From Gp6-AA40 sp963741135 (GTDB lineage: Bacteria; Acidobacteriota; Vicinamibacteria; Vicinamibacterales; UBA2999), in NCBI GenBank assembly GCA_963741135.1, contig CAVUHC010000008.1, positions 1,240,001 through 1,304,000 of the forward strand: a stretch of 64,000 nt of DNA, given 5' to 3'. The notes below the pieces were generated by a model. The model saw only the letters and a list, made by a program, of their open reading frames with translations, was not told where the DNA came from and made no database searches. The stretch's first letter is position 1, and each line of letters starts with the position of its first letter. A program made the position numbers and the translations under genes. Positions 9,336-18,121 of this stretch are shown piece after piece.

Positions 9336-10501
9336 GCGTGCGACAGCGTCGCGAACTGGATGCACACCGGCTTCGGGACGTCGACCGTCGCACCCGTCGG
9401 CGTCAACTTCCCGCTCGCGGAATCCACCGCGAAGGTCACGATGCTGTTGGTGCCCTGATTCGCCGCGAAGATGTACCGGCCCGACGGGTCGAAGTTGAAC
9501 GCGCGCGGCGTCGAGCCCTGCGTGGGGACGATTTCCACCAACGTCATCTTTCCTGTCGCCTCGTCGATACGGAAGACGGCGAGGCTGTCATGTCCGCGAT
9601 TGCTGCTGTAGACGAACTTTCCGTTCGGATGCACGTGCACGTCGGCCGGCGAACTCCGCTGGGTGTAGCCTGCCGGAATCGTTGGCGTCGTCTCAACGAG
9701 CCGGACGTCGCCCGTGTTCACGTCGTAGCGGTAGGACGAAAGACTCGACTCCCGCTCGTTCACGACGAAAACGTACGGCAGACGCGGGTGGAAGGACGAA
9801 TGTCGTGGCGCGATGCCTGGCGCCGTCGGGAACGTCTTGCCGTCGACGAGCGTGCCGGCCGTCCGGTCCACACGGTAGGTGTAGACACGGTCCGTGCCCT
9901 TGTCGCAGGCGATCACGATGCGATTGCTGGGATCGAAATTCACCGAGTGGGCATGCGCGCTGCGCTGCGAGTACTCGTCCACGCTCTGCGTTCTTTCCAG
10001 GATGGCCACATCAGAAGCGGGTCCCAGCGTGCCGTCCTGTCGCACCGGAAACAGCGCCACCGTCCCGTCGTCCCAGACCTTCTCAATCTCTGGAACCCCA
10101 TTCTTCTTGACCACCCTCACAGATGGATCGTAGTTGCCGTGATTGGCGACGATCACCCGCGAGCCGGCCTTGTCGATGGCCACGTAGGCCGGATAGACGC
10201 CCATGGACGGCTGAGTGCTTACATGCGTGATTGAGCCGTCCTGTGGGTTGATTGCGAACGTCAGCATGCCGCCGCCGCTGAACTTGCCGTCGTAGTTCTC
10301 GACCTCGTTACTCGCGTAAAGATTTCGCCCGTTCGGGGAAACGGCCATGTATCCGACGTTGAAATTCTCGAACTCAGGGCCGGTGGTTCGACTGACGGGT
10401 GTGAGCGAGCCATTGCTCATGTCGACGGAGAAGACATGAAGGCCGCCGCCGCCACCGGTGCCGAATGGCCCTTTGGTCCAGGAGCCGACATACGCGTACA
10501 C
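9332..10501 (-). CDS. Lactonase (6-phosphogluconolactonase-like) seven-bladed propeller protein
   Basis: A 389-residue open frame with repeated blade motifs (NVGYMAVSPNGRNLYASNE, HAHSVNFDPSNRIVIACD, SPADVHVHPNGKFVYSSNR, RAFNFDPSGRYIFAANQ) typical of the lactonase family PF10282. Such proteins hydrolyse sugar lactones or serve as propeller scaffolds. Just upstream (10502-10596), in another frame, lies a Tat signal MNSDLSRRNFLALIGAGLVA with ATG 10596. Joining the two frames near 10540 gives a smooth leader ending DTAARAQSGQRVYAYVG. The original start is therefore probably 10596, and one base appears to be missing. Confidence 0.83.
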   Translation of the reverse strand: MYAYVGSWTKGPFGTGGGGGLHVFSVDMSNGSLTPVSRTTGPEFENFNVGYMAVSPNGRNLYASNEVENYDGKFSGGGMLTFAINPQDGSITHVSTQPSMGVYPAYVAIDKAGSRVIVANHGNYDPSVRVVKKNGVPEIEKVWDDGTVALFPVRQDGTLGPASDVAILERTQSVDEYSQRSAHAHSVNFDPSNRIVIACDKGTDRVYTYRVDRTAGTLVDGKTFPTAPGIAPRHSSFHPRLPYVFVVNERESSLSSYRYDVNTGDVRLVETTPTIPAGYTQRSSPADVHVHPNGKFVYSSNRGHDSLAVFRIDEATGKMTLVEIVPTQGSTPRAFNFDPSGRYIFAANQGTNSIVTFAVDSASGKLTPTGATVDVPKPVCIQFATLSHA

Positions 10502-10746
10502 CCTCTGCCCCGATTGCGCTCGCGCGGCCGTGTCGAGGCAACGAGCCCGGCCCCGATGAGCGCCAGGAAGTTCCGCCGAGATAAGTCGCTATTCATGGCT
10601 GGAAGATTCTCGGTCCGTTGTGGCCGCCGGTCAATGTCGTTCAGACAGCTCCACGGCCGCTCCTGCGCCGCATTGAGACCGAGCCCAGTCGGCTTCGCGC
10701 GAGCGCACATTTGATCGCCGTCGCGCGCAAGTGAAATGGAGGCATT

Positions 10747-10947
10747 TCAGTGAACGATCGGTCCCTCGGGTGTGTCGTCGAAGCGTTCCATGTGGGGAAT
10801 TTCAAGCGCGCGCACGGCCTCGATCGCCGCGCGTAGCGCTTCATCGGCGCGACTGTGCTTTCGCACGGTCTTTCGCGTGGCCCGCAGGGCCCGGAGCACC
10901 TGCGCCCGATCAAACCGCTGCCCTTCACAATGCTCGCAGAAGCCCAT
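10747..10947 (-). CDS. Small CxxC protein of unknown function
   Basis: A 66-residue frame starting at ATG 10947 with AAAGGAC just upstream. It begins MGFCEHCEGQRFDRAQVLRA, has a single CxxC near the N terminus, then a charged helix-forming stretch and an acidic end. It fills an otherwise empty ~470-bp gap between the lactonase and amidohydrolase genes. Composition and start signal look genuine, but no family is recognised. A single CxxC could bind metal as a dimer or be redox-active. Confidence 0.5.
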   Translation of the reverse strand: MGFCEHCEGQRFDRAQVLRALRATRKTVRKHSRADEALRAAIEAVRALEIPHMERFDDTPEGPIVH

Positions 10948-11069
10948 AGCGTCCTTTGCCTCGGCTGATCCCAGCAACGGCGCCCGACCTGGCCAGCCGG
11001 TTGAACCTGCAGGTTCCTGGCTGCCGTCAGGCGCCCCCGGAGGTAGTATGTGCGAACTGGAGGCCTTTG

Positions 11070-12267
11070 ATGATGATGAACCGGCGCCAGTTTGTCTGGG
11101 CAGCCGCCGCGGGCTCGGCGATGTTCGCCCGCGTGACTGACGTCCTCGCGGCACCACCGCGGTACGATCTGATCGTCAAGGGCGGGCGCGTGCATCGATC
11201 CCTCGCTCAGGCTCGACGCGATCCGCGACGTGGCGATCGCCGGTGGCCGCATCGCGGCCGTCGAGGCCAACATTGCGGCCGACGCGGCGGACACCATCGA
11301 TGCGCGCGGCAAGATCGTCGTCCCGGGTCTGCTCGACATCCATTCCCACGCCGCCCGCGTCAAGGACGGCCCCACGCTCTGCCTCGCGGACGGGGTGACG
11401 GGGTTCGTCGATGCGGGATCGCAGGGCGCGGATCGCATCGGGGACACGATTGCCGTCGCCAGGTCGGCGCCGCAACCCTGCCGCGTGCTGGTCAACATCG
11501 GGCGCGCCGGCATCCTGCCCGACGGCGACACCATGGACATCAGCCGCGCCGATGTCGGCGCGGCGCGCGACGCCATCGCGAAGAACCGCGACGTGATCGT
11601 CGGCGTCAAGGCGCGTCTCTCACGGGATGTCGCCGGCGCCAACGATTACGAGGTGCTGCGGCGCGCGCAGGAGGTCGCCTCCTCCTTCAATCTGCCCGTG
11701 ATGATCCACATGGGGCAGACGGTCTCGCCGCTGCCGAGGCTCATGGATCTGCTCAAGCCCGGCGACATCGTCACCCATATGTTCGCGCCGCCGCCGAACA
11801 GCATCGTCGACGAGACCGGCCGCATCCTGCCCGAAGTGCTCGCGGCCCGACGCCGCGGCGTCTGGTTCGATCTCGGCAACGGACGCACCGGCCATCTCCG
11901 GTGGGACATCGTCGAGCGCGTCATGCAGGCGGGCTTCTGGCCGGATACGTTCTCCACCGACTGGACGCCGGAGGGGCGCACCGCGCAGGTCATCGACTTC
12001 CCGAACGTCATGTCGAAGTTCCTGGACTTCGGCATGTCGCTCGATCAGGTGATTGCGCGCGCGACCGTCAATGCGTCGCGCGTGTTCGAGGTGTTCCGCG
12101 ATCGCGGCACGCTCAATGTGGGCGCGCCGGCCGATGTCGCGGTGCTCGAGCTGCGCCAGGGGTCGTTCGAATTCGTCGACAACTACGAGAACAAGCGGAC
12201 CGGGCGCCAGCGACTGTTTCCGAGCGCGACCGTTCTCGGCGGGAAGCGGGTTCCAGCGCGCGCGTAG
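11070..12267 (+). pseudogene. Tat-exported amidohydrolase/deacetylase, one-base insertion near 11193
   Basis: The first part (ATG 11070, GGAGG seven bases upstream) encodes a Tat leader MMMNRRQFVWAAAAGSAMFA and YDLIVKGGRV, then loses frame. Removing the C at about 11193 restores GGRVIDPSLRLDAIRDVAIAG and joins it to the long frame ending at 12267, which holds the amidohydrolase barrel: GKIVVPGLLDIHSHA (HxH), VIVGVKARLS with the likely carboxylated Lys, VMIHMG, DIVTHMFA and TFSTDWTP. The rebuilt ~398-residue protein resembles the amidohydrolase/deacetylase metalloenzymes related to dihydroorotase and D-aminoacylase. The out-of-frame continuation runs into the next gene, which would create a false 741-residue product. 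Confidence 0.8.
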
Positions 12268-12323
12268 CAGCGCGTTGGAAGAAGGGTCGCCACAGCCATA
12301 ACAATGATCGAGGAGGACCGACT

Positions 12324-13181
12324 ATGGATCCGATCAGACGCAAGATCCTGAAAGCGGGCGCCGCCGCGACGGCCATGGCCGCAGCGCCGGGCGTATTTGC
12401 TCAGCAGACCGGGCCAGGAGGAGTAGCGACGCGCTTCTACGAAAAAGGTCCGGTTCGCATCCGCTATGCAGAGGCCGGTTCCGGCTTCCCGTTGTTGCTC
12501 ATCGCCGGCGGCGGTTTGAACTCGACGATGGCCGGCTTGGTGACCAGCCCCTTCAACCCGATCGAGGAGTTCAAGGGAGAATACCGCTGCATCTTCGCCG
12601 ACCTGCGCAACGCCAATGCCGGCCAGTCCACCGGGCCGCTCGAGATCGACCGGCCATGGGATTCACACGCCGATGACCATCTCGGTCTGATGGATCACCT
12701 GGGGATCGACAAGTTCATGGTGCTGGGCTTCTGCATCGCCGGTCCCTTCATCTGGAACCTCTTGAAGCGGGCGCCGAATCGTGTTGTCGCGGCCGTGCCG
12801 GCGCAGCCCGTCGGATTCCGGCCGGAGATGCCCACCGTCCTCTACGATGGCAGCATGACCGGTTGGGGTCCGGAACTGGTCAAGCGCCGGCCCGACATCA
12901 CCATGGACATGGTCGAGAAATATCTGACCAGGATGTATCGCACCAACCCCGACTTCGTCTTCACCGTGACACGCGATTTCGTGCGCAATTGCCAGACGCC
13001 CGTACTGGTCATGCCGGATGATGTCCCGGCGCATCCGTACGTCGTCGCCATGGAGTGCGCGATGCTCGCGCCGAAGGCCGAAGTGAGCATCTACCCGTGG
13101 AAGGAGCCCAAGGAGCGGATTCCCCTGGCCGTGCGCCAGATACGTTCCTTCCTTCGGGCGCATCGGCCGGCTTCTACGTAG
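12324..13181 (+). CDS. Tat-exported alpha/beta hydrolase, copy 1 of a duplicated pair
   Basis: A 285-residue protein with a Tat-like leader (MDPIRRKILKAGAAATAMAA, cleavage near FAQQ). Alpha/beta hydrolase motifs: GFPLLLIAGGGLNSTMAG (oxyanion region), the elbow LGFCIAGPF in which the usual nucleophile Ser is Cys, TPVLVMPDDVPAHP (acid/His region). Cys nucleophiles are known in dienelactone-hydrolase-like enzymes. The ATG is preceded by GAGGAGG. The gene is a close paralog of 14371-15225; the upstream leader and the last ~77 bp of coding sequence are almost identical. A palindromic repeat starts 16 bp after the stop. Confidence 0.85.
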   Translation: MDPIRRKILKAGAAATAMAAAPGVFAQQTGPGGVATRFYEKGPVRIRYAEAGSGFPLLLIAGGGLNSTMAGLVTSPFNPIEEFKGEYRCIFADLRNANAGQSTGPLEIDRPWDSHADDHLGLMDHLGIDKFMVLGFCIAGPFIWNLLKRAPNRVVAAVPAQPVGFRPEMPTVLYDGSMTGWGPELVKRRPDITMDMVEKYLTRMYRTNPDFVFTVTRDFVRNCQTPVLVMPDDVPAHPYVVAMECAMLAPKAEVSIYPWKEPKERIPLAVRQIRSFLRAHRPAST

Positions 13182-13197
13182 ACGCGGTGTCACTTTG

Positions 13198-13334
13198 GCC
13201 GCCGTGAGACGCGGCATGTCCGCCGCAAAACCGGCTTGATCCGACACAACCGAGCTCCGCAGCTGAGCGACAGAGCTTGTCGGCCTTCGGCCTCCTACGG
13301 TTTTGCTTTGGACACGCCGCATCTCACGGCGGCC
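13198..13334. repeat. Palindromic intergenic element A, copy 1
   Basis: A 137-bp element ending in 19-bp inverted repeats (GGCCGCCGTGAGACGCGGC on the left, its complement with one mismatch on the right). Inner arms carry GCAAAACCGGCTTG and TACGGTTTTGC. It lies between two convergent genes. Confidence 0.8.
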
Positions 13335-13398
13335 AGGACGGCAGGCGTCGGTTCTGCCACTCTGTTGTCGCGCGCCGGCAAGTCACTGCCTGCGCGAG

Positions 13399-14196
13399 CT
13401 ACCGTTCTGCGGGTGGTGTCAGCCCGGCCTTCGAGATCGTCGAGGCCGCCTCGGGCGATGCGAGGAAGCGGAGCAGCGCGAGAGCCGCGTCCGGCTGCCG
13501 GGCTGCACTGGTGATCGCTCCGGCGAAAGAAATTCCGGGCTGGAGTTCGGCCGGAATCGTCCCGACGAAGGTCACACCAGGGACGTGTATGAGCTCGCTG
13601 ACCTGCTGAAAGCCGATCTCCAGCTCCCCACGCGCGACGACCGCGGCCACTGGTTCGCCGGACGGTGGCCCGCGTACCTTTCGACTCTTGCCTGCCACCT
13701 GATCCGCGACGCCGAGCTTCGCGAACAGCGTGGTCGATAGATAGATGCCGCTGGCGCTGTCCGAGTAGCCGATGGACTTCGCTGCAAGCAGCGTCCTCCG
13801 GAACGCCTCGACGCTGCCGATATTCGGCTTCGCGGCCCCGGCGCGCACCACCATGCCGATCTGCGACCGGGCGAGATCAACCTTGCTGCCGGCGCGCACC
13901 ACTCCTCGCTTAGCGAGCTCGTCGGCGGATCCTCCATCCAGGATCACGACGTCCGCGGTCTCGCCTCGCGCGAGGCGGGTGGGAATCGCCTCCGGAGAGT
14001 CGCCCAGCGATGGGCCGCGCGTCGTGACCAGGCGGTGGCCGCTCGCGCGCTCGAACGCCGGGCCCAGCTCGGCATAGACCTCATAGAAACCGGCCGAGAT
14101 CATCACTTGCACGTCGGCGGCAGACGCCGAGCCCGGGACCAACAGGGCAACCACGCCAAGCATGGCGAACCATCGAGCGAACGACCGTGCTTTCAT
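13399..14196 (-). CDS. ModA-like substrate-binding protein, second copy
   Basis: A 265-residue periplasmic binding protein with signal peptide (MKARSFARWFAMLGVVALLV, cleavage near ASAADV). It shares architecture with the protein at 7576-8355: VQVMISAGFYEVYAELGPAF, ETADVVILDGGSADEL, IGYSDSASGIYLSTTLFAKLG and a C terminus of the KAGL-P type. No permease genes are nearby. It sits between the two copies of the alpha/beta hydrolase, on the opposite strand. GGAGGG lies just before ATG 14196. Confidence 0.82.
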   Translation of the reverse strand: MKARSFARWFAMLGVVALLVPGSASAADVQVMISAGFYEVYAELGPAFERASGHRLVTTRGPSLGDSPEAIPTRLARGETADVVILDGGSADELAKRGVVRAGSKVDLARSQIGMVVRAGAAKPNIGSVEAFRRTLLAAKSIGYSDSASGIYLSTTLFAKLGVADQVAGKSRKVRGPPSGEPVAAVVARGELEIGFQQVSELIHVPGVTFVGTIPAELQPGISFAGAITSAARQPDAALALLRFLASPEAASTISKAGLTPPAER

Positions 14197-14370
14197 AGGG
14201 CCCTCCGGCCTGGCCCCGCAGTGTAGCTCAGAGAAGTGCGATCGTGAGCACGACATAGATCCATTGAGCTAGAATGCCGCATCCCAGACGTGGATGACGC
14301 GGCGCGAGAGTCGGAAGGATTCGCAAGCCGCACGCACCGGCCACAACAATGATCGAGGAGGACGCCGATT

Positions 14371-15225
14371 ATGGATCCCATCAGACGCAAGATCCTGAAA
14401 GGGGGCGCCGCGGCGACCGCGATGGCCGCAGCGAAGGGTGTGTTTGCTCAGCAGGCCGGGCAAGGAGGAGCCGCCGGGTCCTTCTACGAGAAAGGCCCGG
14501 TTCGCATCCACTACCAGGAGACCGGTTCCGGCTTTCCGCTGCTGCTCATCGCGGGCGGAGGGTTGAATTCGACGATGGCCGGCTTGACCAACCCGTTCGA
14601 CGCGATCGGGGAGTTCAAGGGAGAGTACCGCTGTGTCGCGTCGGACCTGCGCACCGCCAACGCCGGGCAGTCCTACGGCCCGCTCGAGATCGACCGGCCG
14701 TGGGATTCATTCACCGATGACCATCTCGCCGTGATGGATCACCTGCGCATCGACAAGTTCATGGTGATGGGCTTCTGCATCGGCGGCCCGCTCATCTGGA
14801 ACCTCTTGAAGCGCGCGCCCAATCGCGTTGTCGCGGCGGTGCTGGCGCAGCCGAGCGGCTGGCGTCCCGAGATGCCCACGCTCAGCTACGACACCAACAT
14901 GCAGGGGTGGGGACCGGACTTCGTCAAGCGCCATCCCGAGGTCACGATGGCGACGGTCGAGAAATTCCTCACGAAGATGTACCGCAGCAACCCCGACTTC
15001 GTTATCACCGTGACGCGCGACTTCGTGCGGAGTTGCCAGACACCCGTGCTGATCCTGCCGGACGATATCCCGGCGCATCCGTACAAGGTCGCCATGGAGG
15101 CCGCGATGCTCGCGCCGAAGGCCGAAGTCAGCATGTTCCCGTGGAAGGAGCCCAAGGAGCGGATTCCCCTGGCCGTGCGCCAGATACGTTCCTTCCTTCG
15201 GGCGCATCGGCCGGCTTCTACCTAG
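14371..15225 (+). CDS. Tat-exported alpha/beta hydrolase, copy 2 of a duplicated pair
   Basis: A 284-residue paralog of 12324-13181. It shares the Tat-like leader (MDPIRRKILKGGAAATAMAA), the Cys nucleophile elbow MGFCIGGPL and the acid/His region TPVLILPDDIPAHP. By eye about 85% of residues match, and the C-terminal ~30 codons are essentially identical at the DNA level. The motif ACAATGATCGAGGAGGAC precedes both start codons. The substrate is unknown; export suggests action on small molecules outside the cytoplasm. Confidence 0.85.
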   Translation: MDPIRRKILKGGAAATAMAAAKGVFAQQAGQGGAAGSFYEKGPVRIHYQETGSGFPLLLIAGGGLNSTMAGLTNPFDAIGEFKGEYRCVASDLRTANAGQSYGPLEIDRPWDSFTDDHLAVMDHLRIDKFMVMGFCIGGPLIWNLLKRAPNRVVAAVLAQPSGWRPEMPTLSYDTNMQGWGPDFVKRHPEVTMATVEKFLTKMYRSNPDFVITVTRDFVRSCQTPVLILPDDIPAHPYKVAMEAAMLAPKAEVSMFPWKEPKERIPLAVRQIRSFLRAHRPAST

Positions 15226-15241
15226 ACGCGGCGTCCACTTT

Positions 15242-15381
15242 GGCAGCCGTGAGATGCGGCATGTCCGCCGCAAAACCGGCTTGATCCGAAACAACCGAGC
15301 TCCGCCGCCGAGCGACAGAGCTTATAGGCCTTCGGCGCTGACTACGGTTTTGCTTCGGACACTCCGCATCTCACGGCTGCC
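15242..15381. repeat. Palindromic intergenic element A, copy 2
   Basis: A 140-bp copy with perfect 18-bp terminal arms (GGCAGCCGTGAGATGCGG and its complement). The fourth base differs from copy 1 in both arms, so pairing is kept. It follows the second hydrolase gene and precedes the cytochrome c gene. Confidence 0.8.
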
Positions 15382-15463
15382 AGAGCGGCAGGCGCCAGTT
15401 CTGCCGCTCTGTTGTCGCGCGGCAGTGCGTATGATTCGGCAGCAGCTTCACCGGAGAACGTGT

Positions 15464-16483
15464 ATGCAGAAGAGTGCTGTGGCCAAGGTCACGATCGGTC
15501 TGGTGATGCTCGGGGGATATCTCGTGCTTGCGCAGACCGCCCCGGCACCGCCAACGTGGGCCTATCCGACGAATCCCCCACCCGTGCCTGGCGCGCCGCC
15601 TCCTGCGCCTGGCCCGGCGCTCGACATGAACGCGTCGCACAGAGTGCCCGGGAGTGACAAGGCGATGACGCTGACGCAGATCCGGGACGCGTTCAACGTT
15701 CCCGACTGGCATCCTGAGGGTCATCCTCCGATGCCCGAGGTGGTTGGGAAAGGCCGGCGCCCGGATGTCCGGGGTTGCGGCTATTGCCACTATCCGAACG
15801 GCAAGGGTCGTCCGGAGAACGCAGGGGTTGCTGGTCTCCCCGCGTCCTACATCGTTCAGCAGATGGCCGACTTCAAGAGCGGCGCGCGCAAGAGCTCAGA
15901 GCCCCGCATGGTGCCCCCGAACTTGATGGTGCAGACGGCGAAGGGCGCCACCGACGAGGAAGTGCGCGTCGCCGCTGCGTACTTTTCCTCCCTGAAGTGG
16001 ACGCCGTGGGTGAAGGTCGTCGAGGCGACCAACGTGCCGAAGACGAAGATCGCCGGCGGGATGTTTGTGCCGCGGGAGGGCTCTGAGGCCGGCATGGAGC
16101 CGCTGGGCCAGCGTATCCTCGAGATGCCGGTGGAGCCGGAGCAGACGGAGATGCTGCGAGACGATGCCGCGCCGTTCATCGCCTATGTGCCAATGGGCAG
16201 CATCAAGAAGGGACAAGCCCTTGTGACCAACGGCGGTGGAAAAACGACGGCGTGCGCCATCTGCCATGGCGCGAACCTCGAGGGAATCGGGCCCATCCCG
16301 CCGCTCGCAGGACGCTCACCCAGCTATACCGTCCGCCAGCTCTTCGACATTCAGCACGGCAACCGCAACGGGCTTTGGGCGGACCTGATGAAACCCGTTG
16401 TCGCCAAGCTGACCGTGGACGACATGATCAATATCGCGGCTTACACGGCCTCCCGCGCGCCGGCCGCGACCGCGACGCGGTAG
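15464..16483 (+). CDS. Diheme cytochrome c (c4-like), exported
   Basis: A 339-residue protein with an N-terminal signal segment (MQKSAVAKVTIGLVMLGGY), a Pro-rich linker (residues ~28-52) and two class-I cytochrome c domains. The heme sites are CGYCH at about 105-109 and CAICH at about 264-268. Probable Met ligands follow in each domain (RMVPP and LMKPV). Such diheme proteins carry electrons in the periplasm between dehydrogenases and terminal oxidases; the PQQ dehydrogenase at the left end is a possible donor. ATG 15464 has GGAGA upstream. Confidence 0.87.
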   Translation: MQKSAVAKVTIGLVMLGGYLVLAQTAPAPPTWAYPTNPPPVPGAPPPAPGPALDMNASHRVPGSDKAMTLTQIRDAFNVPDWHPEGHPPMPEVVGKGRRPDVRGCGYCHYPNGKGRPENAGVAGLPASYIVQQMADFKSGARKSSEPRMVPPNLMVQTAKGATDEEVRVAAAYFSSLKWTPWVKVVEATNVPKTKIAGGMFVPREGSEAGMEPLGQRILEMPVEPEQTEMLRDDAAPFIAYVPMGSIKKGQALVTNGGGKTTACAICHGANLEGIGPIPPLAGRSPSYTVRQLFDIQHGNRNGLWADLMKPVVAKLTVDDMINIAAYTASRAPAATATR

Positions 16484-16690
16484 TCGCCGTACATTTTTCT
16501 ATTCGCCGTGATTTCCCGTCGCGTCGATGACTTTTCCTTCTGAGTCGGCGTCATCAGCGTCTGCCTGCGCGCGAACGGCAGTCATTTCCGCGTCGTTTCT
16601 CTCGATGCGACGCGATCATCGGCCGGATCGCCGTCGTTCACGGACGATGCGGTGACTTCACGGAGCCCCAACTCGATTAGACAGCCGGAG

Positions 16691-16885
16691 TCACTCGGAG
16701 CCAATTTCAGGCACACCCAAATTCCGACAGACCTTCCGTGCGAGGTTGTTGGGAATCTCGGTGTGACGGGGAACAGCTTCGACTGCGCCGGTTCGTGGGT
16801 TGGTCCAGAGGGAGTGGGAGGCGCCTTCTCGCTTGAGCACACACCCGTGTTTGCGCAGGTGCTTCAAGAGCGAGCTCCGCTTCAC
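16691..16885 (-). CDS. hicA: HicA-family mRNA interferase toxin
   Basis: A 64-residue protein with the HicA double-stranded-RNA-binding fold: MKRSSLLKHLRKHGCVLKRE, the conserved G-A-S-H-S with catalytic His 24, and the basic helix NLARKVCRNLGV. It cleaves mRNA when unbound. The start overlaps the stop of the upstream hicB by four bases (16882-16885), so the order is antitoxin first, as in most hicBA operons. Confidence 0.85.
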   Translation of the reverse strand: MKRSSLLKHLRKHGCVLKREGASHSLWTNPRTGAVEAVPRHTEIPNNLARKVCRNLGVPEIGSE

Positions 16886-17097
16886 TTCACGGTCACCGTC
16901 TCCCGTTCAGCATCTGGTGGAACTCCGCGAAGTCCCTCTTCTCGGCGGTCCTCAAGGATGAGCGCAATGGCCTCCGCGAGACTGCGACGAGCTTCCTCTT
17001 TAGTGTGCCCTTGTCCGTTGGCGCCGGGAATCTCAGGGCTATACGCGATATACCAGTCGGCATCACGCTCGAACACCGCGGTGAATTCGTTGTGCAT
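16882..17097 (-). CDS. hicB: HicB-family antitoxin
   Basis: A 71-residue protein with the HicB partial RNase-H fold: FTAVFERDADWYIAYSPEIPG, GANGQGHTKEEARRSLAEAI. It neutralises HicA. It is the short form without a C-terminal DNA-binding domain, so autoregulation would need another mechanism or partner. Confidence 0.85.
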   Translation of the reverse strand: MHNEFTAVFERDADWYIAYSPEIPGANGQGHTKEEARRSLAEAIALILEDRREEGLRGVPPDAERETVTVK

Positions 17098-17398
17098 CGG
17101 TGATTCCTGCGATCTACGATACCGCCGACCGCGGCCCGCTGTCTAACAGTTGGGGAATGGGTCGCGGTGAGCCAGACTCGGTCATCGCATTAATGAGTGC
17201 TTGAGGAGAATTGCCGCCTAACACCGCATGCACCAGACGGCGCTCAGGGATCGTAAGCGCCCTGTGCCGGCACAAGACCGAGAAATCCCTAACCCGAGAT
17301 CGGCCGCATCTATTCGATCAATAACCACGGCACGCTCGCATATCTCAATCGGTCGGAGAACCTATGGCTGTCGCTCTCATCTGGAGCGGCCATCGCGG
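17098..17398. other. Non-coding gap upstream of hicB
   Basis: About 300 bp with no credible gene. It holds two RYYYAAC-type strings (GTCTAAC near 17142, GCCTAAC near 17217), the second followed by GCATGCACCAGACGGCGC. No paired sites or integrase were found. The hicBA promoter must lie here. Confidence 0.4.
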
Positions 17399-18109
17399 TC
17401 ACCCGTCCTGAAGCCCGTCGAAGAGATCCTGCAACGGTGGCTTGTGATCCTCTCTGAAAATCTCGAAGTGGACGTCCTTGCCGAAGACGTCGTGAATCTT
17501 CGTCTTGGCAATGACGTCCGCATATGTCACGTAACAGTCGAGTGCGGTGTGAAACCGTTCCATGTCAGCGTCTGACGCGTCGAAGGCACAGTCGATCTCC
17601 TCCGCCTTCGTGACGTTCACGTGCCACGGAAAGTCGGCCGGCGCCGTGACAAGAGTGAAGAACGCCAACCGCTGCAACCAGGGGTGCCCCGGACCGCGCA
17701 ACTCGAGGTAGACCCGCGTGACCGCAGCATGCGTCACGAGGTGGTCGTGGAATCCGCTGATCCCGTGCACCGGGAACGTCACAACGACGTGCGGCTTGAC
17801 GCGGAGCATTTCCTCGCGGATGACGTCCTCAACGCTCCAAGGATCGAGCTCTTTCAATTTGCCATCTGGAAGATTGAGAATCCGCATGCCCGCGAGATCC
17901 AGCGTTGTCTTCACATCCTGCATCTCGCGACGACGCGCTGCGCCCATCTGCTCCAACGTCCAGCCGAACTTATGCCGCACGTTCGTTGCTTCACCCCTGG
18001 TCAATGTCAGGAGATAGACCTCATGCCCCTGGCGTCGCTGTGCCGCCATGGCACGCGCCGGCCCGAATGACTCGTCGTCCGGGTGCGGGAAGACATAGAG
18101 GATCCGCAC
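17399..18109 (-). CDS. PIG-L / LmbE-like N-acetylglucosaminyl deacetylase family protein
   Basis: A 236-residue cytoplasmic protein with the zinc-binding signature PHPDDE at residues 8-13 and the later GFHDHLVTH motif. The family removes acetyl groups from GlcNAc-type substrates, as in mycothiol or bacillithiol synthesis, or from natural products and glycolipids. It is 12 bp downstream of the YVTN propeller gene on the same strand and probably co-transcribed with it. The exact substrate is unknown. Confidence 0.87.
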   Translation of the reverse strand: MRILYVFPHPDDESFGPARAMAAQRRQGHEVYLLTLTRGEATNVRHKFGWTLEQMGAARRREMQDVKTTLDLAGMRILNLPDGKLKELDPWSVEDVIREEMLRVKPHVVVTFPVHGISGFHDHLVTHAAVTRVYLELRGPGHPWLQRLAFFTLVTAPADFPWHVNVTKAEEIDCAFDASDADMERFHTALDCYVTYADVIAKTKIHDVFGKDVHFEIFREDHKPPLQDLFDGLQDG

Positions 18110-18121
18110 GCCTTCAACGAG

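Noticed and set aside
10956..13181. A 741-residue open frame spanning the amidohydrolase leader and the alpha/beta hydrolase
   Set aside because: The middle ~350 residues are Arg/Pro-rich out-of-frame translation of the amidohydrolase barrel. A one-base insertion near 11193 explains it, and the hydrolase has its own start and ribosome site at 12324.
17138..17240. attC-like integron sites near hicBA
   Set aside because: RYYYAAC strings occur, but the matching GTTRRRY partners and a foldable site could not be shown, and no integrase is present.
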